Shown piece by piece: positions 35,421 through 45,520 of a stretch of 64,000 nt of DNA (positions within the stretch are counted from its first letter, which is position 1; each line of letters starts with the position of its first letter). The stretch is from assembly GCF_018446385.1 (NCBI RefSeq), contig NC_056002.1:37992063-38056062 (forward strand). Reading direction: 5' to 3'. Both the position numbers and the translations under genes were made by a program. Source of the stretch: Zingiber officinale (lineage: Eukaryota > Streptophyta > Magnoliopsida > Zingiberales > Zingiberaceae). The notes beneath the pieces were generated by a model. The model saw only the letters and a program-made list of their open reading frames with translations. It ran no database searches and had not been told where the DNA came from.

Positions 35421-35441
35421 CAGTCCCTGGCAACGGTGCCA
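35421..35441 (-). other. tRNA-Asp primer-binding site of element B
   Basis: Minus strand TGGCACCGTTGCCAGGGAC has two mismatches to the tRNA-Asp complement and lies six bases from the LTR end at 35448. Confidence 0.85.
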
Positions 35442-35447
35442 AAAACA

Positions 35448-35795
35448 TGTTAACGCAACCGCAAGTGCATGGTTTCGTCGTAAGTAATAAAAAGATATCG
35501 AATCCACAGGGACTGGTTATAAGCACTAGAGATGTCTCACAATGAATTAGCTAAACAATTGACAAAGGTAATGAACGTACTAAGTAGCGACTAGAAATAG
35601 AAATGGAAAAAGAAAATGTGAGAATTTGGTTTTGTGAGAGTTCTAGGAGTCCGGTTTCATTGTGATATTTATCAATGTAAGGTGATCTACCAATTCCTAT
35701 CCTCAATTGTCATGAATTTACAGGAAGTTGCCGGTTTCCTCCTGCAGAAGTCAACCTAACATATTATTTGCAGTAAGTATGTGTTCTCATTATCA
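35448..35795 (-). repeat. Truncated 5' LTR of element B
   Basis: The minus strand ends GGTTGCGTTAACA. Homology to the A LTR tail (AATGAAACCGGACTCCTAGAA, CTAGTGCTTATAACCAGTCC) runs to about 35660 and weakens after that. The sequence changes to copia RNase H near 35800, so about 1.1 kb of the LTR is missing. Confidence 0.7.
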
Positions 35796-35799
35796 AACG

Positions 35800-36344
35800 T
35801 GCGTTAAAGAATTCCACCAATTTTATGTTAAAAGAATAATTAAATATCTAAAAGGAATGATTAATGTAGGAATGTGGTACCCAAGAACATTATATTTTTA
35901 ATTAGTTGACTATTCTGATTTAGATTATGTTAGCTGCAAGTTAGATAGAAAGAGTACTAGTGGAGGATGTCAACTACTAGGTTCGTCTTTAGTTAGCTGG
36001 TTTAGTAGAAAGCAACATTGTGTTACCTTGTCTACTACTAAAGCTGAATACATAGCAATGAGCGAATGTGTAGCTCAATTACTATGGATGTCCCATAATT
36101 TAAAGGATTTTAATTGGATTATAAAAATGTAAAAATATTTATTGATAATATAAGTTCTATAAATTTAACAAAAAATCTAGTACATCACTCTAAAACTAAA
36201 CACATAGAAGTAAAACATCACTTCGTTAGGGATCATATCACTAAAGGAAATATCAAACTTAATTATATTGACTCTAAATCTAACCTAGCTGATATATTTA
36301 CTAAACCTTTGCCTGAAACTGAATTTAGTAACTTAAAAAGATAA
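35800..36344 (+). pseudogene. SIRE-type copia RNase H, C-terminal fragment (element J)
   Basis: Translation gives IIKYLKGTINVGMWYPR-like text, then DSDYVSCKLDRKSTSGGCQ, SLVSWFSRKQHCVTLSTTKA and EYIAMSECVAQLLWM. The last part reads IFIDNISSINLTKNLVHHSK, THIEVKHHFVRDHI and ADIFTKPLPE, ending at 36344. This is the usual C-terminus of SIRE/Maximus pol. Everything upstream (RT, integrase, gag) is gone. A TAA near 35900 and a shift near 36110 disable it. Confidence 0.88.
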
Positions 36345-37479
36345 TTAGGTATGTGTTTTATAGAATAGGTCTTTTTCTTTATTATATATTTTTGAAAATT
36401 ATTACTTAGTAGCTTTTCAAAATTTATTTTTAAAATAGATTTTAAAATATTTTATCTTTTTGGAGTAGCCTAGGTCTTTCCGTAGAAATGCATGTTCCTA
36501 TAATTTTAGCAGCTAGCATCTCACAAACACAGTAGGATACCTTGCTTATATATTTTGAAAACATAGAATGATGTGGGATGCTTAGGACTTAGCCTAAGAT
36601 TTGGGATGCTTATGTCAGTGCATCGCTATAAATCTAGGATTTAAACAAAAAATATTAATCAATTTGGGAAATCTAGCTAGTAACAACCTAATTAGAATCA
36701 TACTCTCAAGTTGACCAACCTGAATCAAAAGTTGCTATCTTGTGGTAGTTAGCTAAGTATGAAGTATGAACATTTCACTATAAGGACATTTTTTTAGTTT
36801 TAAAAATTATGCTTGGACTTTTAGGTACTTATCAATTTCAGGTGGAGCATTAATAACATTTTCTCAATTATTTTTCAAATTATTTTCAAAAGTACCTTTT
36901 ACAGATTTTTAAAATTTTCAAACTTTATCTTTAAAAATCTTTTCAAAAATTGTTTTCAAATCTTTCTAAATTTTTAAACTCACATTTAATCTTCAACTTA
37001 ATCTTCAACTTAAATTAAATTGTTTTCACTTTCAATTTTTTCTCTTTATTTTCAACTTAAACTTTAACTTATAAAATTTTCAAAATTAATTTTAAAACTA
37101 CTACCCTAAGAAATTATAACTTATTAAAAATTGCAAATTTTATTTTCAAAAATTTTTACCTTAATGTTTAACTTTACTAAATGTTCATATTTTTTTGGCT
37201 TTAGTAAATTTCAATCTATCTTTCTAAGTTTTTAAAGGTCTACATTTCTTGGATGTTTAGATTTTTTATCAAAACCTTATTTTTAAAACCATTTTTGAGA
37301 CTCTAGAGTTGTGTTTCCCATTATTTTGATGTGTCAAAGGGGGAGAGATAGTGAATTCAGGGGGAGTTGTTAAACTCAGGGGGAGTAAAGTGAAAAATAA
37401 AAATGCTTGTTTACTTATACGTTTACTTATATGTTTACATATGTTATTAACTTAACTGTGAACCTTGATTGCCAAATAT
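36345..37479 (+). other. 3' untranslated region of element J
   Basis: AT-rich, no ORF. Repeated TTTTCAAA and ATTTTTAAA words fill 36880-37180. Near 37340-37390 GGGGGAG occurs three times (GTCAAAGGGGGAGAG, TCAGGGGGAGTTG, TCAGGGGGAGTAA), which are extra polypurine-like tracts typical of SIRE 3' regions. Confidence 0.75.
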
Positions 37480-37494
37480 CAAAAAGAGGGAGAT
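37480..37494 (+). other. Polypurine tract of element J
   Basis: AAAAAGAGGGAGAT abuts TGTTGGTGCAGGG, the start of the LTR. Confidence 0.8.
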
Positions 37495-38916
37495 TGTTGG
37501 TGCAGGGTACACTAGAATCAAACCTGAGTTTTGATGTTGTCAAAGGTTCAAGTTAAGTCTTATTGTAATCTAACAAGTTGACTGAATGTGCAAACTGTTT
37601 ACTCAATCGGGAAAACCCTAGTCATGACTAGGCAGGAAAGACTTAGCAGATCGTGGAATCCAGGAAAAAAGTCCAAGTAGGTAAAGAGGACTCAACACTT
37701 GGCAGAGAGATCGAGAGGTCTGGAGGACCAAAGATTAAGAGAAAGTCCTAGCGAGCTGATCCGAGGCTAAGAGGAAAGTCAAAATAAGTATGGAGGACCA
37801 ATGTTTGGTAGGTAGGTTGAGGTAAACATCTGGAGGAGCGATAGTGAGGTTGCATTCCAGAAAGAAAAAAACTCTAGGTCACTGATCCAACTGGAGAAAT
37901 CGGGAAGGTTTTCAAGTTGAGATCAAGACAATTCTAATGTCTTATACTATCATGCATAATATATATTACTATGCTAACCTTTATTTTATAGGAATATTCT
38001 ATTTAACTCTGTGTTACAGGTTCGACTAGATTAGTCGATTGAACATAGGAAACGATCGACTGAACCAGGCTAACTTAGACCAGAAATTAGACCAGAGCAG
38101 AACAAAGTAAAGTTCGGTCAAAGCCTGATCGGTTGACCGAATTAGTAGAATAGTTGACCGAACCATGATGGCATGGCAGAGAGTAAACTCGACCCAAAGG
38201 AAAGAAGGAAGCCAGGCTGATCAGTCGACCGAACGATCGCTACATTAATGAAGCATTAAGTCTGAATCTCGACGAATAGGGAAATTTATTGTTCGATCAA
38301 TCAAACAAGATGATCGGTCGACTAAACCATTAAATGCCATCAATGCCCGAAGATCGGATCTCAGTGAAGAAGGAAGGGAGTAGCTTCAATTGATCAAACC
38401 TGAGGATTGGGCGATTGATCGTTGACAATTCTTATAAAAAGAAGCTTGTGGTCCGAGGCAAACAAACATGAATCAAGTTAACAGTTGTATGTCCATATCA
38501 ATGCAAAAGTTCTTTTCGTGCTATTGTTCTACAACACATCTTCAAGCAAGCTACTGCTTTGAAAAGATGCCGACGATCTTCATCTACATACTTGTTCGGT
38601 ATATTTTATTTTAGATTGCACTGTATTTAATTTCATATAAGATATTAGGCTGTTACTATCTTATACTCTCATTTGTATGAATTGCTTCTTTCCGAAGGTT
38701 TTGGAAAGAAGAGTTTTAGTGGATTGCTCAACGGTGCGATCAAGGATCATAAGCCTTAGAGTAGGAGTCGACCTAGGCTCTGAACCAAGTAACCGAAACG
38801 TGTTTTTTACTTTCCATTGCACTACTCATGTTTTAAATGTTCTAAAAGAAAGAGTTTTAAAAGAGCGATATTCACCCCTCCCCCCCCCTCCCCCATCACT
38901 TTCTATTGATCCTTCA
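37495..38916 (+). repeat. SIRE-type 3' LTR of element J
   Basis: Starts TGTTGGTGCAGGGTACAC. It holds GGAAAGTCCT/GGAGGACCA-type repeats (37640-37830), then a cluster of TCGACCGAAC and CGATCGACTG words (38025-38430). It ends past a C-rich ATTCACCCCTCCCCC. The 3' boundary is approximate; no matching target duplication was found. Confidence 0.75.
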
Positions 38917-39967
38917 CTTACAATCCAAGGCTCTTTCTCTATATGGTGATCAAAATCCTACATCTATATGAATTGACCTCACACACATTTCATCAAACAC
39001 ATACAAGGCACAACACACATAGAACATGACATAAATACTTTATTGAATAGGAAAATATCCAAATACATTGTTCATATATACATCCACAATCACATCATAG
39101 CTACTTTTGACATTCTAGATCTGGAGATCTACTCCATCACAAGGGAATTTACAACCAAAGATGAAATGAAGCAAACTACAACTCAATACATGGAGATATA
39201 GAGAAGAGATACTTATCATTGAAGCGTAGCGTCTTTGGAAGCACTCCCCTGCTCTGGAGATGGACAAATTGGTGAAGATGAGGCTCCAAGGGTTCCCCTA
39301 AGGGGGAGAATCCTTCTTCAAGGAATGGGGGCAAGCCCCAAGCCAAAGATTCCCAAAAAAGGGAGAACAACTCTTTAAATAGGGTAGGGCATGAGCCTAG
39401 AATGACCCATGCCACGACCGTGTGACATCCACACGACCAGCCTTTGGACATCTCATACGACCGTATGGAATCACACGACCATGCTCTTCTTGCTCTCTGG
39501 AGACCTCACACAGCCGTGTGAATACACACGGCCGAGGTCTATTCTGCCTTTGGAATGTGGCATGGCTATGTTGATTCACATGGTCGTGTGCTGCTTTACC
39601 TCTGGAATGTTCAAACGGCCATGTAAATCAGCATGGCTATGGTCTTCTACCCTTTGGATTGTTGACATCCATGTGAGTTTACTTGGTCGGGGCTTGATTT
39701 GGCACAAGAAAGACCACACGGCTGTGTGGTTTCACATGGCCTGAGTTGAATTTTCCAAAGTTGCTCCAATGTGCATCTTTTGCTCCGTTTTCACTCTAAA
39801 TCATGTCCTATCAATTAAAACAAGTAAAGAGCATATCTTTGAATATAATATAATGGAAGTACAATATTATAATGAAATAAGGTGCAATAAACATAGACTA
39901 TGCTAATGAAATACAAGTAGATGTATGTCAAAACATGCATAAAAGTGTATATAATCTACACACATCA
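38917..39967 (-). repeat. Element H: truncated Athila-type (D-like) LTR
   Basis: On the minus strand it starts TGATGTGTGTAGATTATATA at 39967, like the D LTR. A palindrome cluster follows (39412-39745), then a TATA-like CTATTTAAAGAG at about 39370-39383, then a leader with TCCATCTCCAGAGCAGGGG. Homology to D stops near 38945, so the 3' half of the LTR is missing. Confidence 0.75.
39412..39745. promoter_or_regulatory. CACGGYCGTG palindrome cluster in H
   Basis: Here the dyads have the form CGTGTGNNNNNNCACACG (for example CCACGACCGTGTGACATCCACACGACC). On the H strand they end about 30 bp before the TATA-like site. Confidence 0.8.
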
Positions 39968-40521
39968 ATACCCTGTAAAATAAAGTTTAACACAATATAA
40001 TATGATTAATTTAATTGTCTCTGGACTCCCTGGTTCTGACTTTCAGATTTTTAGTGAAATCCTAGGTCAAACCTATGCCTACTGTTCCCTCAGCGAGGAG
40101 CGTATTCTCACATACTCCTTTTAGGAGAGTTTACCTTTTACCCAACTGGTCCTCCAGACCCTTTGAAATTTTGGTTAGCATCCAAGACTTTAGGACTTTC
40201 CATTAGATGCCCAATTCCCAACCTGTTTAGTCTTTCACTTAGTGTCTGCAACCTCCAGGACTTTCACCTAATGTCCTTGACCCTAAGATTTTTACCCGAT
40301 GTCTTTAAGCTACCAAGACTTTGTCTAGTCCTATGAACCAGAACTTCCTTGCCTAGCCATAACTAGAACTTTCCTTTTACCTAGTTCTCCTTGCTTATGA
40401 TCACTTAGGACTTTCCTACACACTCAGTTAACCTTATTAGTACAATAATAAGACTTAACTTTGAATCCTTTGCCAATATCAAAACTCATGTTCGATCATC
40501 TGGTGCTCCCTGCACCAACAC
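39968..40521 (-). repeat. Element I: SIRE-type LTR fragment
   Basis: The minus strand starts TGTTGGTGCAGGGAGCACC at 40521, close to the start of J. It carries a repeat AAGTCCTGG...GACATTAGGTGAAAG (40130-40330). At 39967 it meets H in the middle of TTTATTTTACAGGGTAT, a segment also present in J, so H probably inserted into it. Confidence 0.65.
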
Positions 40522-41103
40522 TTCTTTCTATGTTATGGAGGAGGTGATTTACAACTTATAGGATATTCAAACGTCGATTGGAGAGGCAATCTGGATAAAC
40601 GTAAATCAACATCAGGTTTTGCTTTCTTGCTCAATAGTAGAGCCATTTGCTAGAGTAGTAAGAAGAAAACCTGTGTTTCTCTATCTACAATGGAGGCTGA
40701 GTTCGTGGCTTGCTCATTAGCAGTTCAAGAGAGTATTTGGCTTCGAAGACTATTAGATGACTTAAGGATTTTAGCATATAGTGGGTGGCTAGTAATGATT
40801 TATTGTGATAATCAAGCCGCTATCACTTACACTCAAGACACTAAGTTTCATAGCAAAACCAAACATAAAGATTCCAAATATCATTATATAAGACACATCA
40901 TTAAGAAGAATGAAGTGACTGTCAAGTACATTTCAACACACAACAATATGGTTACTGACCCCTTCACCAAACCTATCAGTAGAGACTCTTAAATGGGGCA
41001 TAGAGAGTTATTAGATTTGTGTACTTTAAGACATATCTTAGTTTGTATTGACTTGACTATAGTGATGCTTAATGATATATATAACTTATTGTGCATTGAT
41101 TGT
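40522..41103 (+). pseudogene. Copia RNase H C-terminal fragment (element M)
   Basis: Translation reads DLQLIGYSNVDWRGNLDKRK, STSGFAFLLNSRAIC, then from 40690 MEAEFVACSLAVQESIWLRR, IYCDNQAAITYTQDTKFHSK, YHYIRHIIKKNEVTVKYIST and VTDPFTKPISRDS, ending at 40992. This is a different copia lineage from J. The start is cut at 40521 by LTR I and the downstream LTR is replaced by element D. Confidence 0.85.
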
Positions 41104-41327
41104 TGATGTGCAGAGATTATATATACTTTTATGCATACTTTAACGTACATATACTTATATTTCATTAGCATAATCTATATTTATTTCACCTATTTCATTA
41201 TAATGTTGTACTTTTATTATATTTTGTTTGGAAATATACTCTTTGCTTGTTTTGATTGACAGGATGCAATTTGGGGTGAAAATGGAACAAAATGCACATT
41301 GGAGCAAACAAAGAGAAGATGAAACTC

Positions 41328-41625
41328 TGGCCGTGTGAAACCACACGGCTGTGTTGTCTAGCCCGTGCCAAATCAAGATTCAGCCTTGTGAACTCATATG
41401 GTCGTAACACACTCCAAAGAAAAGAAGACCATGATCGTGTGAATCCACATAGCCGTGTGGAGTCTCCAGAGGTAAAGCAAGGCATGGCTGTGCCATTTTT
41501 CCAGAAGCCATGAATGCCATGGTCGTGTGAATTCACACGACCATGTCACTAGACTAGAGATGAGGAAGACTCTGGCCGTGTGATTCCACATGACCGTGTG
41601 GCGGAGAAGCAGGGGTCGTGTCGCA
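41328..41625. promoter_or_regulatory. CACGGYCGTG palindrome cluster, D 5' LTR
   Basis: Dyads of the form CCGTGTGAAACCACACGG and CGTGTGAATTCACACGACC. Here the cluster lies about 420 bp before TATAAAAG, farther than in A and C. Confidence 0.8.
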
Positions 41626-42093
41626 CCAAAAACAGAGCCATGCTGAATTCTGGGCAGATTGTAGACCGATTATAAAATGGCCATTAATTTGTGTTTAATT
41701 AGAGTTATGGGTTGTTCTTTATACCAAACATAGAAAACTTCAAGATCTATAACTTTGCTGCAGGTTCAATAGAGAGAAAGCATAGTCTACTTGTGCTAAA
41801 AGGCACAGCCATGTTTCCCAACTGCGGATTCATCTGGACTTCCGCCCAGATTGCAGACCAAAGTTTGAACCATGATAACTTTCGGCTCGGTTGGAGCCAA
41901 GCCTTGATCCAAATATTAGATTGTATATAATTTCAAGGTCTACAATTTTGGTTTAGGGTGAATCATGAGAAAACTTGGTTTGATAGGTGAAAAACCTATT
42001 TTACCATACCCTTGTAATCCTGATTTTCCTAGGCAGTTTGGAGGAGGTATAAAAGGGTCAAGAACCACATTCTTTGACTCATCTTTTTTTTGG

Positions 42094-42098
42094 GACTT
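42094..42098. repeat. Left target-site duplication of element C (GACTT)
   Basis: GACTT recurs at 48428-48432 directly after the 3' LTR of C. Homology to the other D LTR (55955 on) runs straight across the joint. Confidence 0.95.
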
Positions 42099-43122
42099 TG
42101 ATGTGCGTAAATATTATGATCATTTAAGCATGTTTTAACGCACATTCACTTGCTTTATACATATATATTCTTTGCATGATTGTTTCTTTTATCGTGTACT
42201 CATCATATATACCCTTTTGTTCGGATATCTGCTCTTTGTTTGATTTTATGTTGATAGGGACAACTTTTGGAGTGAAAACAATGATTGTCGATGCACCGGA
42301 ACGAGCCAGAGAACACGGTCGTGCAACCTCACATGGTCATGTGGCCAAACAGAAGAGGAGCAGTGCACAGATGTGCAACTCTTGCACGCCCGTGCGACCA
42401 ACCAGAGGCAGATCAGAGCATGGTCATGCAAACTTACACGACCGTGCCCCCCACGACTGAAGCCAAGGAAGGAACGACCGTGCAACCCTGCACAGCCATG
42501 TCCTAGGAGCTAAGCCCCAGATCCACACGGTCGTGCCAATTGGCACGACCGTGCAGTGCGACCAGAACAGAAAGAAGACACGACCGTGCGGATCTCGCAC
42601 GACCATGCCACTCAACCAAAAGGGAGGATGCACTTGGCCGTGCGGATCTCGGACGGCCGTGGCACGAGCCGTGCGACACCCGTGCCCTAACCTATATAAG
42701 GGTCAAGAATCCTATTCTTGGGATCATCTTTGATTCGGGACTTCGTTCCTCTCTTTGGGAAAGGGTTCTCCCCTTCGGGGGAAACCCTAGAGCTTCATCC
42801 ATCACCATCCCTTGATGTTCCGTCCATCTCCAGAGCAAGGAGGCATCCCCAAGACATCGGAAATCTCAGAAAGCAACTCTTCTTCCCCTTCTTCTCATAT
42901 CAAGGTTGTAAGTATGCTTTACTTTATATTTTGGGGTTGTTCATCCCTCACAATGGAGTAGAAATCCTCTTCTAGGATTAGGAAGTAATTGTAATGTGAT
43001 GAAGATGTAGAACTATGTAGATTCGCCATATTTCTATCCAATGACTTGTTAATGCCTTGTTCATGTATGCTTTGTTGATTGATGTGGAGGATTGTTAATC
43101 ATGTACTTGTGGAATCATAACA
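42099..43122 (+). repeat. 5' LTR of C with 702-bp internal deletion
   Basis: Starts TGATGTGCGTAAATATTATG, ends GGAATCATAACA. Compared with the 3' LTR it lacks the segment matching 47707-48408; the joint carries CATG, present at both deletion ends. TATA box TATATAAG at 42693-42700 and palindrome cluster 42316-42685. Confidence 0.92.
42316..42685. promoter_or_regulatory. CACGGYCGTG palindrome cluster, C 5' LTR
   Basis: About twelve dyads, including CACGGTCGTGCCAATTGGCA with the mirrored CGACCGTGC and CGTGCGGATCTCGCACGACC. The last is about 10-20 bp from TATATAAG. Confidence 0.88.
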
Positions 43123-43128
43123 AGTTTT

Positions 43129-43146
43129 TGGCGCCGTTGTCGGGAC
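43129..43146 (+). other. tRNA-Asp primer-binding site of element C
   Basis: TGGCGCCGTTGTCGGGAC, almost exact to the tRNA-Asp complement, six bases after the LTR. It is the best preserved such site in the window. Confidence 0.92.
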
Positions 43147-43390
43147 TGTTCGCATTAACATTAGTAGATTAGCAATTTAGTGTATTAGACTTGTGAATAG
43201 TTTTTGCTTTTCCATTTTCATAATTCAAAAAAAAAATCTGCATTTTTTTTCTTGTCTTTAAATTCTACATTTATTTTTTTTATCAATTTAAATTCTGCAT
43301 TTTGTTTTTTTTTCATATAGCATTTTATTTCTTATCTTTAATTCTTCATTTTTGATTTTACTCAAAAAAAAAAATTTCTTGAGCACTAAC

Positions 43391-44090
43391 ATGTCAAGCA
43401 GGCCCTTAAGAGATTTCTCGGCACCTATTTCTTCAAGGTTTTTGTCTCCCATTGTGCAGCCTCATATTGAAGCAGAAAATTTTCAACTAGACTCGAAGTT
43501 GATTTTCATGATACAAGGTCACAAATTTGGAGGAGAAGTATCAGAAAGTCCTTATCTACATCTTGAGATATTTCTAGAACTTTGTGATATGGTGAATTGT
43601 GAAGGAGTGTCAGCAGCCACAGTTTGATTAATGGCATTTCCTTTTAGCATCAAGGATAAAAGCAAGGACTTGGTTATATTCTCTCCATCCTCAAAGCATC
43701 ACAAGTTGGGAATAATTGGAGAAGCAATTTCTAAATCATTTTTTTCCTCCAAGTACAATGATTTATATGAGGAATTGCATCACAAATTTTTCTCATCCAT
43801 ATGGAGAATCATTATCTGAAGCATGGAATAGATTCAAGAGTCTACAAAGACAGTGCCCTCATCATGGTTTAGAAAAGTTGCTGACCCTGCACATATTCTA
43901 TAGGGAAATTTCTTTCTCAGATAAGTGTTTGTTAGATTCATTAGCTGGAGGTTCTTTTATGGACAAGAGTGTAGATGAAGCATATATGTTAATTGATCAA
44001 GTGGCATTGAACCTCCATGAATGGTTGAACAAAAGTTGGTTGGAATCTCCCTCAAAAATTCAAGAGTACAAGTCATATATACAATAGAGC
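43391..44090 (+). pseudogene. Athila-type gag of element C, N-terminal and capsid part
   Basis: ATG 43391 starts MSSRPLRDFSAP-type sequence and EAENFQLDSKLIFMIQGHKF. A TGA lies at 43625. MAFPFSIKDKSKD follows, and a frame change near 43690 leads to SLSEAWNRFKSLQRQCPHHG and LEKLLTLHIFY, the Athila gag hallmark. AGGSFMDKSVDEAYMLIDQV matches AGGALMNKSLDEAEEIIENV in A. Frame ends at 44085. Not functional. Confidence 0.85.
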
Positions 44091-44230
44091 CTATCAAACA
44101 AAATACAATTCAACCATCCAAGAGTTTTGAAATCCACAAGTCACAGAATGAGGAGTTCAAACATTTAGGGGCAAAGTTTGATAGCATTGTTTCAAAATGG
44201 TTCAAGCAAGATCCTCCTCCTACATAGACA

Positions 44231-44728
44231 GTGTCTAGTGAACAGTGTAATAATTTTAAGTTGAGAAGTGGCAAGAATCATGAAGAACTATTGAAGAAGG
44301 ATTTGTTTAGAATTGAGGAGAAGAACAATGGAAGACCTCAAGAACTCAGTTTCATTACTCCAGGAAGTTCCCAAAGGCCACAAGTACCTTTCCCTCAACG
44401 ATTGATCACACCTACACTAGGTAAGCAAGTTGGACCTCCTCCGCAAGCTCAAAGAGAATATGGGAAAAGGGAAGTACCTTTCCCAAGACCTTCACTAAAG
44501 GTTTCTTTTCCACAAAGGCTAGTGAGGGTCAATGAAAGCGAAGACTTTAGCAAATTCTGTGACACTAATATGGTTGAGTGTAGATTTCTGGATGTATATG
44601 AAGATGAGGACTCTTCAGATGAGGATTGTGATGATAATATAGTGGATAACAAGTTTTCAGATCTACCTTTTGGGTTTATTGGGTGTTATGATGAAATTGA
44701 ATTTCAAATGATGAATGTGATGTGGTAG
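44231..44728 (+). pseudogene. C-terminal gag-like part of element C
   Basis: NNFKLRSGKNHEELLKKD resembles the NRIELRSGRTLGD tail of gag in A. A repeat of VPFPQRLITP / VPFPRPSLKVSFPQRLV and an acidic run (DEDSSDEDCDDN) follow. It overlaps the next ORF by a few bases, so a one-base shift probably split a single longer ORF. No zinc knuckle is seen. Confidence 0.6.
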
Positions 44729-45460
44729 ATCAACTTAAAACTGCAAATGAAGTTAGTGATCCTCCTATAGATGATTCTCCCACTGAGGATATTGATGTTG
44801 ATTTATTTTTTGATGCTTGTGTTAATGATGATGTTATGAAAGAAAGTGTAGGGAGCTGTGTTGTGGAAGCAGCATCTCAAGAATCACCTCCTTTATCCCC
44901 ACAACCTTCTGAGATTATGAGAGTTGCAAGGATTGAATATGTTGTGGACCAATGTGTAGGGACTTGTGAAATAGAAGCAAAGCCCCAAGAATCACCACTT
45001 TTAGAGGCACCACCACTTGATCCAGAGCTAGAGCCAATACAAGATTCAGAAGTCACATCCACATGTTTAGAACTTTCAGGTATCTCTCAGCAAAGCAAGG
45101 CTAGTATCTTTTGTGATCTTTTGGAAAATTTCATAGATGTACCAATAGTAGATTTTTGTTGGATGTGATTCAATTTGTGATACATACTCAGTTCATCTTA
45201 ATAAAGTTCTAGTTCTATCTAATATAGCATGCTTGGGAGAGTTATGTTTTTCTTTTGGGTGTGCAGATTTTTATGTGGCTTATATTTGGAAGCTCAGATT
45301 GAACCGTCTTCGACCACCTGAAAGAACTTCAAAGAAGACGAAGATGGAGAGAGTTATACTTTACTCTTTAGCTTCTTTAATGAAAGCTCTCTCCATAATA
45401 AGAGCCCTTAGTAGGGGGGTGTTGAAATATCATACCCCTCCAAGAGCAAGATTTTGTTGA
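44722..45460 (+). pseudogene. Acidic QES-repeat ORF of element C
   Basis: Two internal repeats, SVGSCVVEAASQESPPL and CVGTCEIEAKPQESPLLE, are followed by PELEPIQDSEVTSTCLELSG and LLENFIDVPIVDF. One extra T near 45148 ends the frame at 45168. The next frame continues ACLGELCFSFGCADFYVAY, LNRLRPPERTSKKTKMERVI, a hydrophobic stretch YSLASLMKALSIIRAL and a basic end, stopping at 45460. D and E hold the same protein. I recognise no known domain. Acidic repeats, paired Cys and a C-terminal hydrophobic segment suggest a membrane-anchored or membrane-associated accessory protein, by inference only. Confidence 0.65.
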
Positions 45461-45502
45461 ATCTAATGAGGTGGTCGAGCTAATGACCTTCAACAAGCGC
45501 TT

Positions 45503-45520
45503 CTTGGGAGGCAACCCAAG
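45503..45520 (+). other. Conserved hairpin in element C
   Basis: CTTGGGAGGCAACCCAAG, preceded by GTCGAGCTAATGACC and AAGCGCTT, 43 bp after the QES ORF stop. Confidence 0.8.

Larger units (their letters stand above)
21927..35795 (-). mobile_element. Element B: Athila-type gag-protease-ORF1 retrotransposon, interrupted by A and E
   Basis: On the minus strand, from high to low coordinates: truncated 5' LTR (35448-35795), tRNA-Asp primer site, gag, protease, a conserved hairpin, a CACGGYCGTG cluster, then an ATHILA ORF-1-like gene. That gene is split by A (22719-31632) and cut by E at 21926. Only about 0.95 kb separates protease from the ORF-1-like start, so reverse transcriptase, RNase H and integrase are absent. 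The same layout is found in A. The 3' LTR is left of the window. Confidence 0.85.
41104..42098 (+). repeat. 5' LTR of D, first part
   Basis: Begins TGATGTGCAGAGATTATATA, with a palindrome cluster at 41328-41625 and TATA box TATAAAAG at 42048-42055. Element C inserted 43 bp after the TATA box, near the expected transcription start. Confidence 0.85.

Noticed and set aside
35800-36344. Element J as a source of pol for A or B
   Set aside because: It is a copia RNase H end joined to B by truncation, not a part of B; RT and integrase are missing.
38878-38895. C-rich run as a G-quadruplex site
   Set aside because: It is a simple C homopolymer-like tract usual at the end of SIRE LTRs; no spaced G-tract pattern on the other strand beyond the run itself.
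37495-40521. J and I as the two LTRs of one SIRE element
   Set aside because: They are in opposite orientation and differ in sequence after the first 20 bases, so they are separate insertions.
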